This document shows positions 42,627 through 50,836 of a stretch of DNA of 64,000 nt, in pieces. Position 1 is the stretch's first letter; every line of letters starts with the position of its first letter. Made by a program: the position numbers and the translations under genes. Under the pieces are notes generated by a model, which saw only the letters and a list, made by a program, of their open reading frames with translations, made no database searches and was not told the origin of the DNA. Origin of the DNA: Pelomonas paludis (GTDB lineage Bacteria > Pseudomonadota > Gammaproteobacteria > Burkholderiales > Burkholderiaceae_C). Location: NCBI RefSeq assembly GCF_039872745.1, contig NZ_JBDPZD010000002.1, positions 806,001-870,000 on the forward strand, written 5' to 3'.

Positions 42627-43493
42627 TCAGGCAGAGATACCGACGCGCAGGCTGGCCGCATAGCCGGCGGACACCGAGCCGGTGACCGAGGGCAACTGCG
42701 TGCCGACCCCGTCGCTGAAGATGCCATCGCTGGCCAGCGAGACGCCGCGCAGGTTGGTGGCGCTGCCGCTGTAGCCCGAGGTGGCGTAGACGGCGGCGCA
42801 GATGTCCTCAGGCACGGCCAGCTGCGAGGTGCGCAGCTTGTTGGTGTAGCTGCTGGCGGTGTTGCTGCTGCGGTAGATCTCGAAGTGCATGTGCGGCCAA
42901 CGGCCCGCGTAGCAGCCGGGCACGATGGTGGTGAACGTGGCCTTGCCGTTGCTGCCCGTCACCTGCACGCCGCGCAGGTAGTTCTCGGCCGTGGCGCCGC
43001 TGGAGTACATCGAATAGCGGCCCAGCGCGTCGCAGTGCCACAGGTAGATGGCATAGCCCTCCAGGCTGGCGCAGCTGGCATTGGTGTTGACGAGCTCCAG
43101 CTCCACCGTCATGGGCACCCCGCCCGCGGTGCCCGAGGCATTGCCGATGCTGGTGCGGATGTCCTGCCGCACGATGCCGCTGAGCGTCAGCACATTGGCG
43201 ATGCTGCCGTTGGCGGTGTTGGACCCATCGCCCGGATACGGCCCCTCGGTCTCGGAGGGGATCACCGAGCAGCTGCCGCTGGGGGTCGTGGTGGTGCCGC
43301 CGGTCGTCGCTCCGGTTGACGTTCCAGTGCTGGTGCTGCCCCCGCCTCCGCATCCCACCAGCGCCAGGCCTCCTGCCCCCAACAACCAGCGCAGGCTGGT
43401 GCGGCGCGCCGCCTGCTGCGCCAGCAGGCGGTTCAGGTCATGGGCCAGACCTTGGTCGAAAGGGTCGTGGTGTGTGTGCGGTGTGTGCTGCAT
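42627..43493 (-). CDS. Intradiol dioxygenase-like secreted lipoprotein
   Basis: A 288-residue protein whose first 60 residues carry a membrane/lipobox segment (LLGAGGLALVGCGGGG) and a Thr/Gly-rich linker. The remainder matches the protocatechuate 3,4-dioxygenase beta fold: IPSETEGPYPGDGS, IYLWHCDALGRYSMYS and PGCYAGRWPHMHFEIY supply the usual Tyr, Tyr, His, His iron ligands. Exported intradiol dioxygenase-like proteins are common in this order; substrates are mostly unknown. It is unrelated in function to the surrounding nitrate genes and is wedged between narK and the PP2C-kinase gene. Confidence 0.8.
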   Translation of the reverse strand: MQHTPHTHHDPFDQGLAHDLNRLLAQQAARRTSLRWLLGAGGLALVGCGGGGSTSTGTSTGATTGGTTTTPSGSCSVIPSETEGPYPGDGSNTANGSIANVLTLSGIVRQDIRTSIGNASGTAGGVPMTVELELVNTNASCASLEGYAIYLWHCDALGRYSMYSSGATAENYLRGVQVTGSNGKATFTTIVPGCYAGRWPHMHFEIYRSSNTASSYTNKLRTSQLAVPEDICAAVYATSGYSGSATNLRGVSLASDGIFSDGVGTQLPSVTGSVSAGYAASLRVGISA

Positions 43494-43534
43494 CGAGGGG
43501 GCGTCCTTGAGCGCGCCACCCTTCCACCATGAAA

Positions 43535-43565
43535 GGGCCGGCCGTCGCGTTCACAACGCCGGCCC
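43535..43565 (-). terminator. Possible terminator after the minus-strand PP2C-kinase gene
   Basis: GGGCCGGC (43535-43542) and GCCGGCCC (43558-43565) form a perfect 8-bp stem with a 15-base loop. On the minus strand it is followed only by TTTC, a weak U-tract, so termination efficiency is doubtful. Confidence 0.35.
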
Positions 43566-43581
43566 CGGGCCGTTTCATCCC

Positions 43582-45309
43582 TCAGCCTGACTTGGGCAGC
43601 CACATCAACCACGCCACCAGCAGCAGGTTGAAGAGCACCGACACCGCCAGCGCCAGCTGCCACAGCAGCAGCGGGTCGCGCTGCGCCAGCGGTGAGGCGC
43701 GCACCGGCTCGACCCCGCGCGCCGCGCCGCGCTCCAGCGCCATCAACAGCTCCTCGGGGGTCTCGAAGCGCTGGCGCACATCGCGGCCCACAGCCTTGTT
43801 GACGAGCTGGGCCAGCCACATGGGCACATCGGGCCTCAGGCGGCTCAAGGGTGCGGGCTCGCGCCGAAAGCGCGCCACCTGGTAGGGCTCGACCTCGCCA
43901 TAAGGCAGCCGCCCGGTCAGGGCTTGGTAGAGCGTGACGCCGAGTGCGTAGAGGTCGCTGCCGGCATCCGCAGCAGCGGGTGGGTCGTCCCATTGCTCGG
44001 GGTTGATGTAGCTGGGCGTGCCGGCATGCAGGTCGCGCAGCGCCGCCGGCGCGCGGGGCGAGAGCGCAACGCCCAGGTCCAGCAGCCGCCACTGGCCGTC
44101 ATCGCCCAGGTGCAGGTTGCCGGGCTTGATGTCGCGGTGCACGCAGCCCGCTGCATGCAACAGGCTCAGCGCTTGGGCGAGCTGCGTCGCCAGGCCCACG
44201 GCCTCGGCGGGGTCCAGGCGCTGCTTGGCCAGCAGCTGCTCCAGCGTGCGGCCGGCATGCCAGTCGAACACGCCGTAGAAAGCGCTGGGCGCCGCCGGCG
44301 TGTGCACGCGCACGAGGCCGGCTGCTGCCCCTTCGCGCCGGCGGCCACGTGCGGCTTCAGTCAGCCGACGGCCCAGCCACAGCTCGTGGGCCAGCATGGC
44401 GCGCTCTTCGGCATCGCTGGCGCGGCTGGGGTGCAGCAGCTTGAGCGCCACCAGTTGCCCGGCGGGGTCGCGCGCCTGCAGCAGGCGGTGCACGCCGTTG
44501 TCGGCCACCACGGCGGTGACGGTGTAGCCGTCGAGCACGGCCCCCACACCCAGCAGGCCGGGCACGGGCAGGGTGTGGCTCTGGCCCAGCAGGTCGGCAT
44601 AACCCAGGGCGCCGAGGCCTTTGACGTCCATCACCAGGGCGGTGGCGTTGTCGTGGCTGCCGGCATCGAGCGCGGCCTGGGCCAGGCCCTCTGCGGCCGC
44701 CTGGGCGGAGGTCGCCTCGCGCAGCAGGCGGGCGATGTCGCGGGTGCGGAGCACGCCGTGGATGCCGTCGCTGGTCAGCAGCAGGCGGTCGCCAATCTGC
44801 AGCTCCCCCTGGCTGTGATCGAGGTGCAGCAGGTCATCGAGGCCGACGGCGCGCGTGAGGCCGGCAAAGTCGGCGCGCTCCATGCGGTGGTCTTGCGTGA
44901 GCTGCAGGCAGGCGCCGTCGCGCAGCAGCCAGGCGCGGCTGTCGCCCACATGGGCAATGGCGTAGCGACGGCCTTGCAGGGCCACGGCCGTGAGCGTGCA
45001 CAGCGCCTGGCGGCGCGAGTCGCGGCGGTTGTAGGCGGCCAGCCAGGCGTTCTGCGTGGCCAACAGGCGCTCCAGGGCCACGCTGGCATCCCAGCTCAGT
45101 GGCGTGGCATGAAAGTCCGACAGCAAGGCCATCACCGTGGTCTGCGCGGCCATCAAGCCGTCGCCGCCGGTGCTCACGCCGTCGGCCAGCGCAGCGACCC
45201 AGCCGCGGTCGGACTCGTGCGCGGCCGCGCGCTGCACACCCGCGAAGTCTTCATTGCGCTCGCGGCGGCCTTGCAGGCTGGCAAGGCCCACGTCGATCTC
45301 AAAGCTCAT
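43582..45309 (-). CDS. PP2C phosphatase - Ser/Thr protein kinase fusion, membrane anchored (1)
   Basis: A 575-residue two-enzyme protein. Residues 1-235 are a PP2C phosphatase with metal-binding motifs RRERNED, ALADGVSTGGDG, AHVGDSRAW, LLTSDGIHG and GSHDNAT. Residues about 265-530 are a Hanks-type kinase with the lysine in VALKLL, catalytic loop HRDIKPGN, DLG in place of DFG, and NPE in place of APE. One C-terminal helix (LALAVSVLFNLLLVAWLMWL) anchors it with both domains inside. It is divergent from the nirC operon, which contains a second such fusion. Start MSFEID fits the phosphatase domain start. Probably a reversible phosphorylation switch for nitrogen uptake, which is inference. Confidence 0.85.
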   Translation of the reverse strand: MSFEIDVGLASLQGRRERNEDFAGVQRAAAHESDRGWVAALADGVSTGGDGLMAAQTTVMALLSDFHATPLSWDASVALERLLATQNAWLAAYNRRDSRRQALCTLTAVALQGRRYAIAHVGDSRAWLLRDGACLQLTQDHRMERADFAGLTRAVGLDDLLHLDHSQGELQIGDRLLLTSDGIHGVLRTRDIARLLREATSAQAAAEGLAQAALDAGSHDNATALVMDVKGLGALGYADLLGQSHTLPVPGLLGVGAVLDGYTVTAVVADNGVHRLLQARDPAGQLVALKLLHPSRASDAEERAMLAHELWLGRRLTEAARGRRREGAAAGLVRVHTPAAPSAFYGVFDWHAGRTLEQLLAKQRLDPAEAVGLATQLAQALSLLHAAGCVHRDIKPGNLHLGDDGQWRLLDLGVALSPRAPAALRDLHAGTPSYINPEQWDDPPAAADAGSDLYALGVTLYQALTGRLPYGEVEPYQVARFRREPAPLSRLRPDVPMWLAQLVNKAVGRDVRQRFETPEELLMALERGAARGVEPVRASPLAQRDPLLLWQLALAVSVLFNLLLVAWLMWLPKSG

Positions 45310-45415
45310 CAGGTGTTCGCACTGTTTTGGGGTGCATTTGACCCGGCCGGGTGCATCTTGCGCCAGCCAGGGGGCATCGCCTGCGTTTCCGCCTGCGTTT
45401 AGCCAGCCCCATTGC

Positions 45416-45431
45416 TGGCATGGACATTGCA
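45416..45431 (+). promoter_or_regulatory. Sigma-54 promoter of the nirC operon
   Basis: TGGCATG-GACA-TTGCA matches the -24/-12 consensus, with GG at 45417-45418 and GC at 45429-45430. The transcript would start near 45442, leaving a leader of about 190 bases before nirC. Confidence 0.75.
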
Positions 45432-45531
45432 CCGCAAGAACGAGACCACGCCAGGCAGGCCCTGCCCCGGCGTGTTCGCGGGATCGCCACCGAGGGCGGC
45501 CCGCCACCCTCCCCTCCGGCCCCTACCCAGG

Positions 45532-45586
45532 ACGCCCCGTTGCCGTTTGGCCCCGTGCCAGCCGGTCGCGGGGCGTTGCGCTTTTT
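45532..45586 (+). terminator. Possible attenuator in the nirC leader
   Basis: ACGCCCCG (45532-45539) pairs perfectly with CGGGGCGT (45569-45576) over a 29-base loop with its own GGC/GCC pairing. Five Ts follow at 45582-45586 after a five-base gap, so the terminator is imperfect. Together with the upstream hexaloop hairpin it suggests ANTAR control. Confidence 0.45.
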
Positions 45587-45632
45587 GGGGCTGGCCCTGC
45601 CCCTGATCCCAACCGCTTTGCGGGAGTGCTCC

Positions 45633-46442
45633 ATGGCCTACCTAGTCCCCAATGAATTCGTGACCAAGATGATCGACGCCGGTGAGGCCAAGATCTTCAT
45701 GTCCACCCGCGACACGGTCATCCGTGCCTACATGGCCGGCGCCATCCTGGCCCTGGCCGCCGCGTTTGCGGTGACGGTCAATGTGCAGACCGGCAACCCG
45801 CTCATCGGTGCGCTGCTCTTCCCGGTGGGCTTTTGCATGCTCTACCTGCTGGGCTTTGACCTGCTGACCGGCGTGTTCACGCTGTGCCCGCTCGCCGTGC
45901 TGGACCGCCGGCCCGGCTGCACCTGGAACGGGGTGCTGCGCAACTGGTGGCTGGTCTTCATCGGCAACTTTGCCGGTGCCTTCACCGTGGCGGTGTTCAT
46001 GGCCATCATCTTCACCTTCGGCTTCAGCGAGGCGCCCAATGCCGTCGGCATGAAGATCGGTGTGATCGGCGAGAGCCGCACGGTGGGCTACTCGGCCCAC
46101 GGCGCGGCCGGCATGTTGACGCTCTTCATCCGCGGCGTGATGTGCAACTGGATGGTGTCCACCGGCGTGGTGGCGGCCATGATGTCCACCTCGGTGTCGG
46201 GCAAGGTCATCGGGATGTGGATGCCCATCCTGGTGTTCTTCTACATGGGCTTCGAGCACTCGATCGTGAACATGTTCCTGTTCCCGTCGGGCCTGATGCT
46301 GGGCGGCCACTTCACGATGATGGACTACCTGCTGTGGAACGAGATCCCCACGGTGCTGGGCAACCTCGTGGGCGGGCTGACCTTCGTGGGCCTGACCCTG
46401 TACTCGACCCACGCGCGCACCGCACCGCGCCGCGCTGCCTGA
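45633..46442 (+). CDS. nirC: NirC/FocA-family formate-nitrite channel
   Basis: A 269-residue protein with six membrane helices of the FNT family: the Asx-rich first helix segment TVIRAYMAGAILALAAAFAVTV, the lumen motif region FGFSEAPNAVG, then IRGVMCNWMVSTGVVAAMMS and YMGFEHSIVNMFLFPSGL are typical. FNT channels pass nitrite or formate across the inner membrane. It leads the nitrite/nitrate reductase operon, so nitrite is the likely substrate. Start at 45633 fits the usual N-terminus of the family, with GGGAG upstream. Confidence 0.88.
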   Translation: MAYLVPNEFVTKMIDAGEAKIFMSTRDTVIRAYMAGAILALAAAFAVTVNVQTGNPLIGALLFPVGFCMLYLLGFDLLTGVFTLCPLAVLDRRPGCTWNGVLRNWWLVFIGNFAGAFTVAVFMAIIFTFGFSEAPNAVGMKIGVIGESRTVGYSAHGAAGMLTLFIRGVMCNWMVSTGVVAAMMSTSVSGKVIGMWMPILVFFYMGFEHSIVNMFLFPSGLMLGGHFTMMDYLLWNEIPTVLGNLVGGLTFVGLTLYSTHARTAPRRAA

Positions 46443-46461
46443 GCCCCCAGGAGCCCACCGG

Positions 46462-48261
46462 ATGCTGGCTGCCCCGTCCCGCCTGTCTGCCGCCGCGCTG
46501 AAGCTCAGCCTCGGCCAGCACGCCGAGGCCGGCCGCAAGCCTGTGCAGCAGGACTGCCACGGCGCCCGCATCCCGCCGCAACCGCTGCTGGCCAGCAAGG
46601 GCGCCGTGCTGGCCCTGGCCGACGGCATCGGCTCCAGCAGCGTCAGCCAGGACGCCAGCCGCGCCGCCGTGCGCGCGGTGCTGGAGGACTACTACGGCAC
46701 CTCCGAGGCCTGGAGCGTCAAGCGCTCGATGCAACGCGTGCTGGCGGCCACCAACTCCTGGCTGCATGCCCAGACCCAGCGCAGCCCCTACCGGCACGAC
46801 CATGACCGCGGCTATGTCTGCGCGATGGCCGTGCTGGTGCTCAAGGGCCGGGCGGCGCATTGCTTCCATGCCGGCGACGTGCGCATCGCTCGCCTGCAAG
46901 ACGGCGTGCTCGAGCCGCTGACCGAGGACCATCGCGTCTACATCGGTGGCGGCCAGAGCTATCTGAGCCGCGCGCTGGGCTTTCAAAGCCGGCTGGACGT
47001 GGACTACCGCTGCCTGGCCCTGGAGCCCGGCGACATCTACCTGCTGGCCAGCGACGGCGTGCACGAGCACCTGCTGCCCGCCGACCTGCGCGCCGCGCTG
47101 GACGCCCACCCCGACGACCTGGACGCCTGCGCCCGCCAGCTGGTGCAGGCCGCCTTCGAGCGCGGCAGCCCCGACAACCTCAGCCTGCAGCTGGTGCGCG
47201 TCGAGGCCCTGCCCACGGCCGACCTGATCGAAGCCCAGCAAGCGCGCGCCAACCTGCCCTTCCCGGGCCTCTTGGCACCGCGCAGCGAGCTGGACGGCTT
47301 TCGCATCGAGCGCGAGCTGGCCGGCAGCCACCGCAGCCACGTCTACCTGGCCACCGAGGTGGCCACCAGCCGGCTCGCGGTGCTCAAGACGCCCTCGGTG
47401 GACCTGGCCCAGGACGAAGCCGCGCTGGACCGCCTGATGCTGGAGGAGTGGATTGCCCGCCGCATCCAGAGCCCCCATGTGCTGCGTCCCTTTGACGCCG
47501 TGCGCCCCCGCACCCAGCTCTACAGCGCGACCGAATACGTCGAAGGCCAGACCCTGGCGCAATGGATGCGCGACAACCCCCGCCCCGAGCTGGAGGCGGT
47601 GCGCGACATGGTCGAGCAGATCGCGCGCGGCCTGCAGGCCTTCCACCGCCTGGAGATGCTGCACCAGGACCTGCGCCCCGAGAACCTGATGATCGACCGC
47701 AGCGGCACCGTGCGCATCATCGACTTCGGCAGCGTGCAGGTGGCCGGCCTCAACGACGCCGCCGGCCCGGATGCCGCGCCCCAGGTGCTGGGCACCCTGC
47801 AGTACACCGCCCCCGAGTGCCTGCTGGGCGAGCCCGCCACCGAGCGCTCCGACCTCTTTGCCCTGGGCGTGCTGGCCTACCAAATGCTGTCCGGCCGCCT
47901 GCCCTACGGCACCCAGGCCGCCAGCGTGCGCACCGTGCAGGACGTGCAGCGCCTGCGCTACCTGAGCGTGCTGGACGAAGGCCGCGCCATCCCGGCCTGG
48001 ATCGACGCCGTGCTGGAGCGCGCCGTCCACCCCACACCCGCCAAGCGCCACGAGGCGCTGTCCGAATTCGCCTTCGCCTTGCGCCAACCCGGCGCCGAGG
48101 CCCTGGCCGTCCGCCCCCGCCCGCTGGCCCAGCGCCACCCGGTGCGCTTCTGGCAGGCGGTGTCCCTGGTTCTGGCACTGATCGTGCTTCTGCAGTTCAT
48201 GTGGCTGCAGGGCCGCTCAGCCGCCAATTCTTCCCACGTCACTTCCTCGCACTCACCATGA
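46462..48261 (+). CDS. PP2C phosphatase - protein kinase fusion, membrane anchored (2)
   Basis: A 599-residue fusion of the same layout as the gene at 43582. The phosphatase half keeps ALADGIGSSS, FHAGDVRIA, LLASDGVHEHL and GSPDNLSLQ but has KPVQQD instead of RxxNxD. The kinase half has the lysine in LAVLKTPS, a DFG, and APE, but its catalytic loop is HQDLRPEN rather than HRDxKxxN, a non-RD variant with lysine replaced by arginine. The C-terminus is one helix (VSLVLALIVLLQFMWL) and a short tail. AGGAG precedes the start; its stop overlaps the nirB start (ATGA). Kinase activity may be altered. Confidence 0.85.
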   Translation: MLAAPSRLSAAALKLSLGQHAEAGRKPVQQDCHGARIPPQPLLASKGAVLALADGIGSSSVSQDASRAAVRAVLEDYYGTSEAWSVKRSMQRVLAATNSWLHAQTQRSPYRHDHDRGYVCAMAVLVLKGRAAHCFHAGDVRIARLQDGVLEPLTEDHRVYIGGGQSYLSRALGFQSRLDVDYRCLALEPGDIYLLASDGVHEHLLPADLRAALDAHPDDLDACARQLVQAAFERGSPDNLSLQLVRVEALPTADLIEAQQARANLPFPGLLAPRSELDGFRIERELAGSHRSHVYLATEVATSRLAVLKTPSVDLAQDEAALDRLMLEEWIARRIQSPHVLRPFDAVRPRTQLYSATEYVEGQTLAQWMRDNPRPELEAVRDMVEQIARGLQAFHRLEMLHQDLRPENLMIDRSGTVRIIDFGSVQVAGLNDAAGPDAAPQVLGTLQYTAPECLLGEPATERSDLFALGVLAYQMLSGRLPYGTQAASVRTVQDVQRLRYLSVLDEGRAIPAWIDAVLERAVHPTPAKRHEALSEFAFALRQPGAEALAVRPRPLAQRHPVRFWQAVSLVLALIVLLQFMWLQGRSAANSSHVTSSHSP

Positions 48262-50696
48262 AAAAGCCCCGCCTGGTTCTCGTTGGAAACGGCATGGCCG
48301 GTGTCCGAGCTCTCGAAGAGTTGCTCAAGATCGCGCCCGACCTCTACGACATCACCGTCTTCGGTGCCGAGCCCCATCCCAACTACAACCGCATCCTGCT
48401 GTCGCCGGTGCTCGCGGGTGAGCAGACGATCGACGAGATCATCCTCAACCCGATCTCCTGGTACGAGGAAAACGGCATCACCCTGCACCTGAACAAAAAG
48501 GTCTCGCAGATCGACCGCGTGCGCCGCAAGGTGATTGCCGAAGACGGCACCGAGGCCGAGTACGACCGCCTCCTCATCGCCACCGGCTCCAACCCCTTCA
48601 TCCTGCCCGTGCCGGGCAAGGACCTGCCGGGCGTGATCGCCTACCGCGACATCGCCGACACCAACACCATGATCGAGACCGCCGAGCTGTACAAGCACGC
48701 GGTCGTGATCGGCGGCGGCCTGCTCGGTCTCGAAGCCGCCAACGGCCTGATGCTGCGCGGCATGCAGGTCACGGTGATCCACATCATGGACACCCTGATG
48801 GAGCGCCAGCTCGACTCCGTGGCCGGCAACCTGCTGCGCAAGAGCCTGGTGGACCGTGGCCTGAAGTTCGAGCTGGGCGCGCACACCCAGGCCCTGCTGG
48901 CCAGCGAGAGCGGCCGCGTCCGCGCCGTGCAGCTGAAGGACGGCCGCGAGATCCCGGCCGACCTGGTCGTGATGGCCGCCGGCATCCGCCCCAACACCGA
49001 ACTGGCCGAGAAGTCGGGCCTGCATTGCAACCGCGGCATCGTGGTGACCGACACCATGCAGACGGTGACCGACCCGCGCATCTACTCGGTGGGCGAATGC
49101 GCGTCGCACCGCGGCATCGCCTACGGCCTGGTGGCCCCGCTGTTCGAGCAGGGCAAGGTCTGCGCCACGCACCTGGCGCAGTTCGGCATCGGGCGCTACC
49201 AGGGCTCGCAGACCAGCACCAAGCTCAAGGTCACTGGCATCGACCTGTTCTCGGCCGGCAACTTCCAGGGCGGCGAGGGCACGCAGGAGATGGTGATGAG
49301 CGACCCCTTCGGCGGGGTCTACAAAAAGCTCGTGATCCAGAACGACCAGCTCGTGGGCGCCTGCATGTATGGCGACACCGTGGACGGCGGCTGGTACTTC
49401 AAGCTGATCCGCGAGGGCCGCAAGATCACAGACATCCGTGACCAGCTGCTCCATGGCGAAGCCGGCAGCAACATCGGCGACGTGGGCCACCAGGGCCAGA
49501 ACAAGGCCGCCATGATGGCCGACTCCGACGAGGTCTGCGGCTGCAACGGCGTGAGCAAGGGCAGCATCTGCAAGGCCATCAAGGACAAGGGCCTGTTCAC
49601 GCTGGAAGAGGTGCGCAAGCACACCAAGGCCTCGGCCTCTTGCGGCTCCTGCACGGGCCTCGTTGAACAGCTGATCATGTTCACCGCCGGCGGTGACTAC
49701 TCGGCCGCGCCCAAGAAGAAGGCCATGTGCGGCTGCACCGATGCCAGCCACCAGGACACGCGCGACGCCATCAAGAACGGCCACCTGCTGACCAAGGAAG
49801 AGGTCTTCAAGGCGCTGGAATGGCGCACGCCGAACGGCTGCTCCAGCTGCCGCCCGGCCATCAACTACTACCTGATCAGCACCTGGCCCAAGGAGGCGCA
49901 GGACGATCCGCAAAGCCGCTTCATCAACGAGCGCAGCCACGCCAACATCCAGAAGGACGGCACCTACTCCGTCATCCCGCGCATGTGGGGCGGCGAGACC
50001 ACGGCCGACGAGTTGCGCCGCATTGCCGACGCGGTGGACAAGTACAAGATCCCGACGGTCAAGGTCACCGGCGGCCAGCGCATCGACCTGCTGGGCGTCA
50101 AGAAGGAAGACCTGGTCAACGTCTGGAAGGACATCGGCATGCCCTCGGGCCACGCCTATGCCAAGGCCCTGCGCACGGTGAAGACCTGCGTGGGCTCCGA
50201 GTGGTGCCGCATGGGCACCCAGGACTCCACCCAGATGGGCAAGGACCTGGAGAAGGCCATGTGGCGCATGTACGCCCCGCACAAGGTCAAGTTCGCCGTG
50301 TCGGGCTGCCCGCGCAACTGCGCCGAGGCCGGCATCAAGGACGTCGGCGTGATTGGCGTGGACTCGGGCTGGGAGATGTACATCGCCGGCAACGGCGGCA
50401 TCAAGACCGAGGTGGCCCACTTCTTCACCAAGGTGAAGACGGCCGAGGAAGTGCTGGAGTACACCGGCGCCTTCATGCAGCTCTACCGCCTGGAAGGCTG
50501 GTACCTGGAGCGCACGGTGCACTACGTGTCCCGTGTGGGCCTCGACTACGTGAAGGACAAGATCCTCAACGACGCCGCTAACCGCAAGGCCCTGTGGGCA
50601 CAGCTGCAAGCCGCCCTCGAAGGCGAGCCCGACCCGTGGTTCGACTTCAAGGAGGCCAAGGTTGACCTGCGGCAGTTTGAGAAGGTCGAGGCTTGA
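48258..50696 (+). CDS. nirB: Assimilatory nitrite reductase, large subunit
   Basis: An 812-residue cytosolic NAD(P)H nitrite reductase. N-terminal FAD/NAD domains (LVLVGNGMAGVRALEEL, VVIGGGLLGLEAANGL) span residues 1-400; two BFD-like [2Fe-2S] domains follow (CGCNGVSKGSICKAI ... CGSC and CGCTDASHQDTRDAI ... CSSC); the C-terminal half is the nitrite/sulfite reductase ferredoxin-like region with the siroheme-Fe4S4 ligands CVGSEWC and CPRNC. It reduces nitrite to ammonium with NirD. The frame stays open upstream for 700 bases, but that part reads through the kinase gene in another frame. Its stop TGA overlaps the next ATG by one base. Confidence 0.93.
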   Translation: MKKPRLVLVGNGMAGVRALEELLKIAPDLYDITVFGAEPHPNYNRILLSPVLAGEQTIDEIILNPISWYEENGITLHLNKKVSQIDRVRRKVIAEDGTEAEYDRLLIATGSNPFILPVPGKDLPGVIAYRDIADTNTMIETAELYKHAVVIGGGLLGLEAANGLMLRGMQVTVIHIMDTLMERQLDSVAGNLLRKSLVDRGLKFELGAHTQALLASESGRVRAVQLKDGREIPADLVVMAAGIRPNTELAEKSGLHCNRGIVVTDTMQTVTDPRIYSVGECASHRGIAYGLVAPLFEQGKVCATHLAQFGIGRYQGSQTSTKLKVTGIDLFSAGNFQGGEGTQEMVMSDPFGGVYKKLVIQNDQLVGACMYGDTVDGGWYFKLIREGRKITDIRDQLLHGEAGSNIGDVGHQGQNKAAMMADSDEVCGCNGVSKGSICKAIKDKGLFTLEEVRKHTKASASCGSCTGLVEQLIMFTAGGDYSAAPKKKAMCGCTDASHQDTRDAIKNGHLLTKEEVFKALEWRTPNGCSSCRPAINYYLISTWPKEAQDDPQSRFINERSHANIQKDGTYSVIPRMWGGETTADELRRIADAVDKYKIPTVKVTGGQRIDLLGVKKEDLVNVWKDIGMPSGHAYAKALRTVKTCVGSEWCRMGTQDSTQMGKDLEKAMWRMYAPHKVKFAVSGCPRNCAEAGIKDVGVIGVDSGWEMYIAGNGGIKTEVAHFFTKVKTAEEVLEYTGAFMQLYRLEGWYLERTVHYVSRVGLDYVKDKILNDAANRKALWAQLQAALEGEPDPWFDFKEAKVDLRQFEKVEA

Positions 50697-50836
50697 TGTT
50701 TCGACCCCTCGTCCAACCTCGCCCCGCTGAACGCGGGCGAGTCTGGCCGGTCCCCCGAGGGGACGAGGCGGTCTGCGGCATTGAGCCGCTGACCACCTCT
50801 GAAGGGCCGGCTTGGGGCGGCCCGGCGCTCGGCCCG
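50696..50836 (+). repeat. Dispersed structured intercistronic repeat, copy 2 (internally deleted)
   Basis: A 141-base version of the element. The 5' part (CCCCTCGTCC ... CCCCGCTGAACGCGGGCGAG) and the 3' part (GGGCCGGCTTGGGGCGGCCC then GGCGCTCGGCCCG) align with copies 1 and 3; the central hairpins are missing. It starts at the overlap of the nirB stop and the next ATG and is translated as the N-terminus of the PilJ protein. Confidence 0.8.

Larger units (their letters stand above)
45310..45632. promoter_or_regulatory. Divergent control region between the PP2C-kinase gene and nirC
   Basis: These 323 bases contain two GGTGCA half-sites (45331-45336 and 45350-45355), the sigma-54 promoter of nirC (45416-45431), one ANTAR-like hairpin (CGCC, hexaloop ACCGAG, GGCG at 45485-45498) and an attenuator-like stem (45532-45576). 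No protein-coding frame in it is convincing. Confidence 0.6.

Noticed and set aside
47562..48257. Open frame running into nirB from upstream, giving a 1044-residue protein
   Set aside because: This part is an out-of-frame reading of the PP2C-kinase gene. NirB similarity starts at MKKPRLVLVGNG (48258), with a 4-base overlap to the kinase stop.
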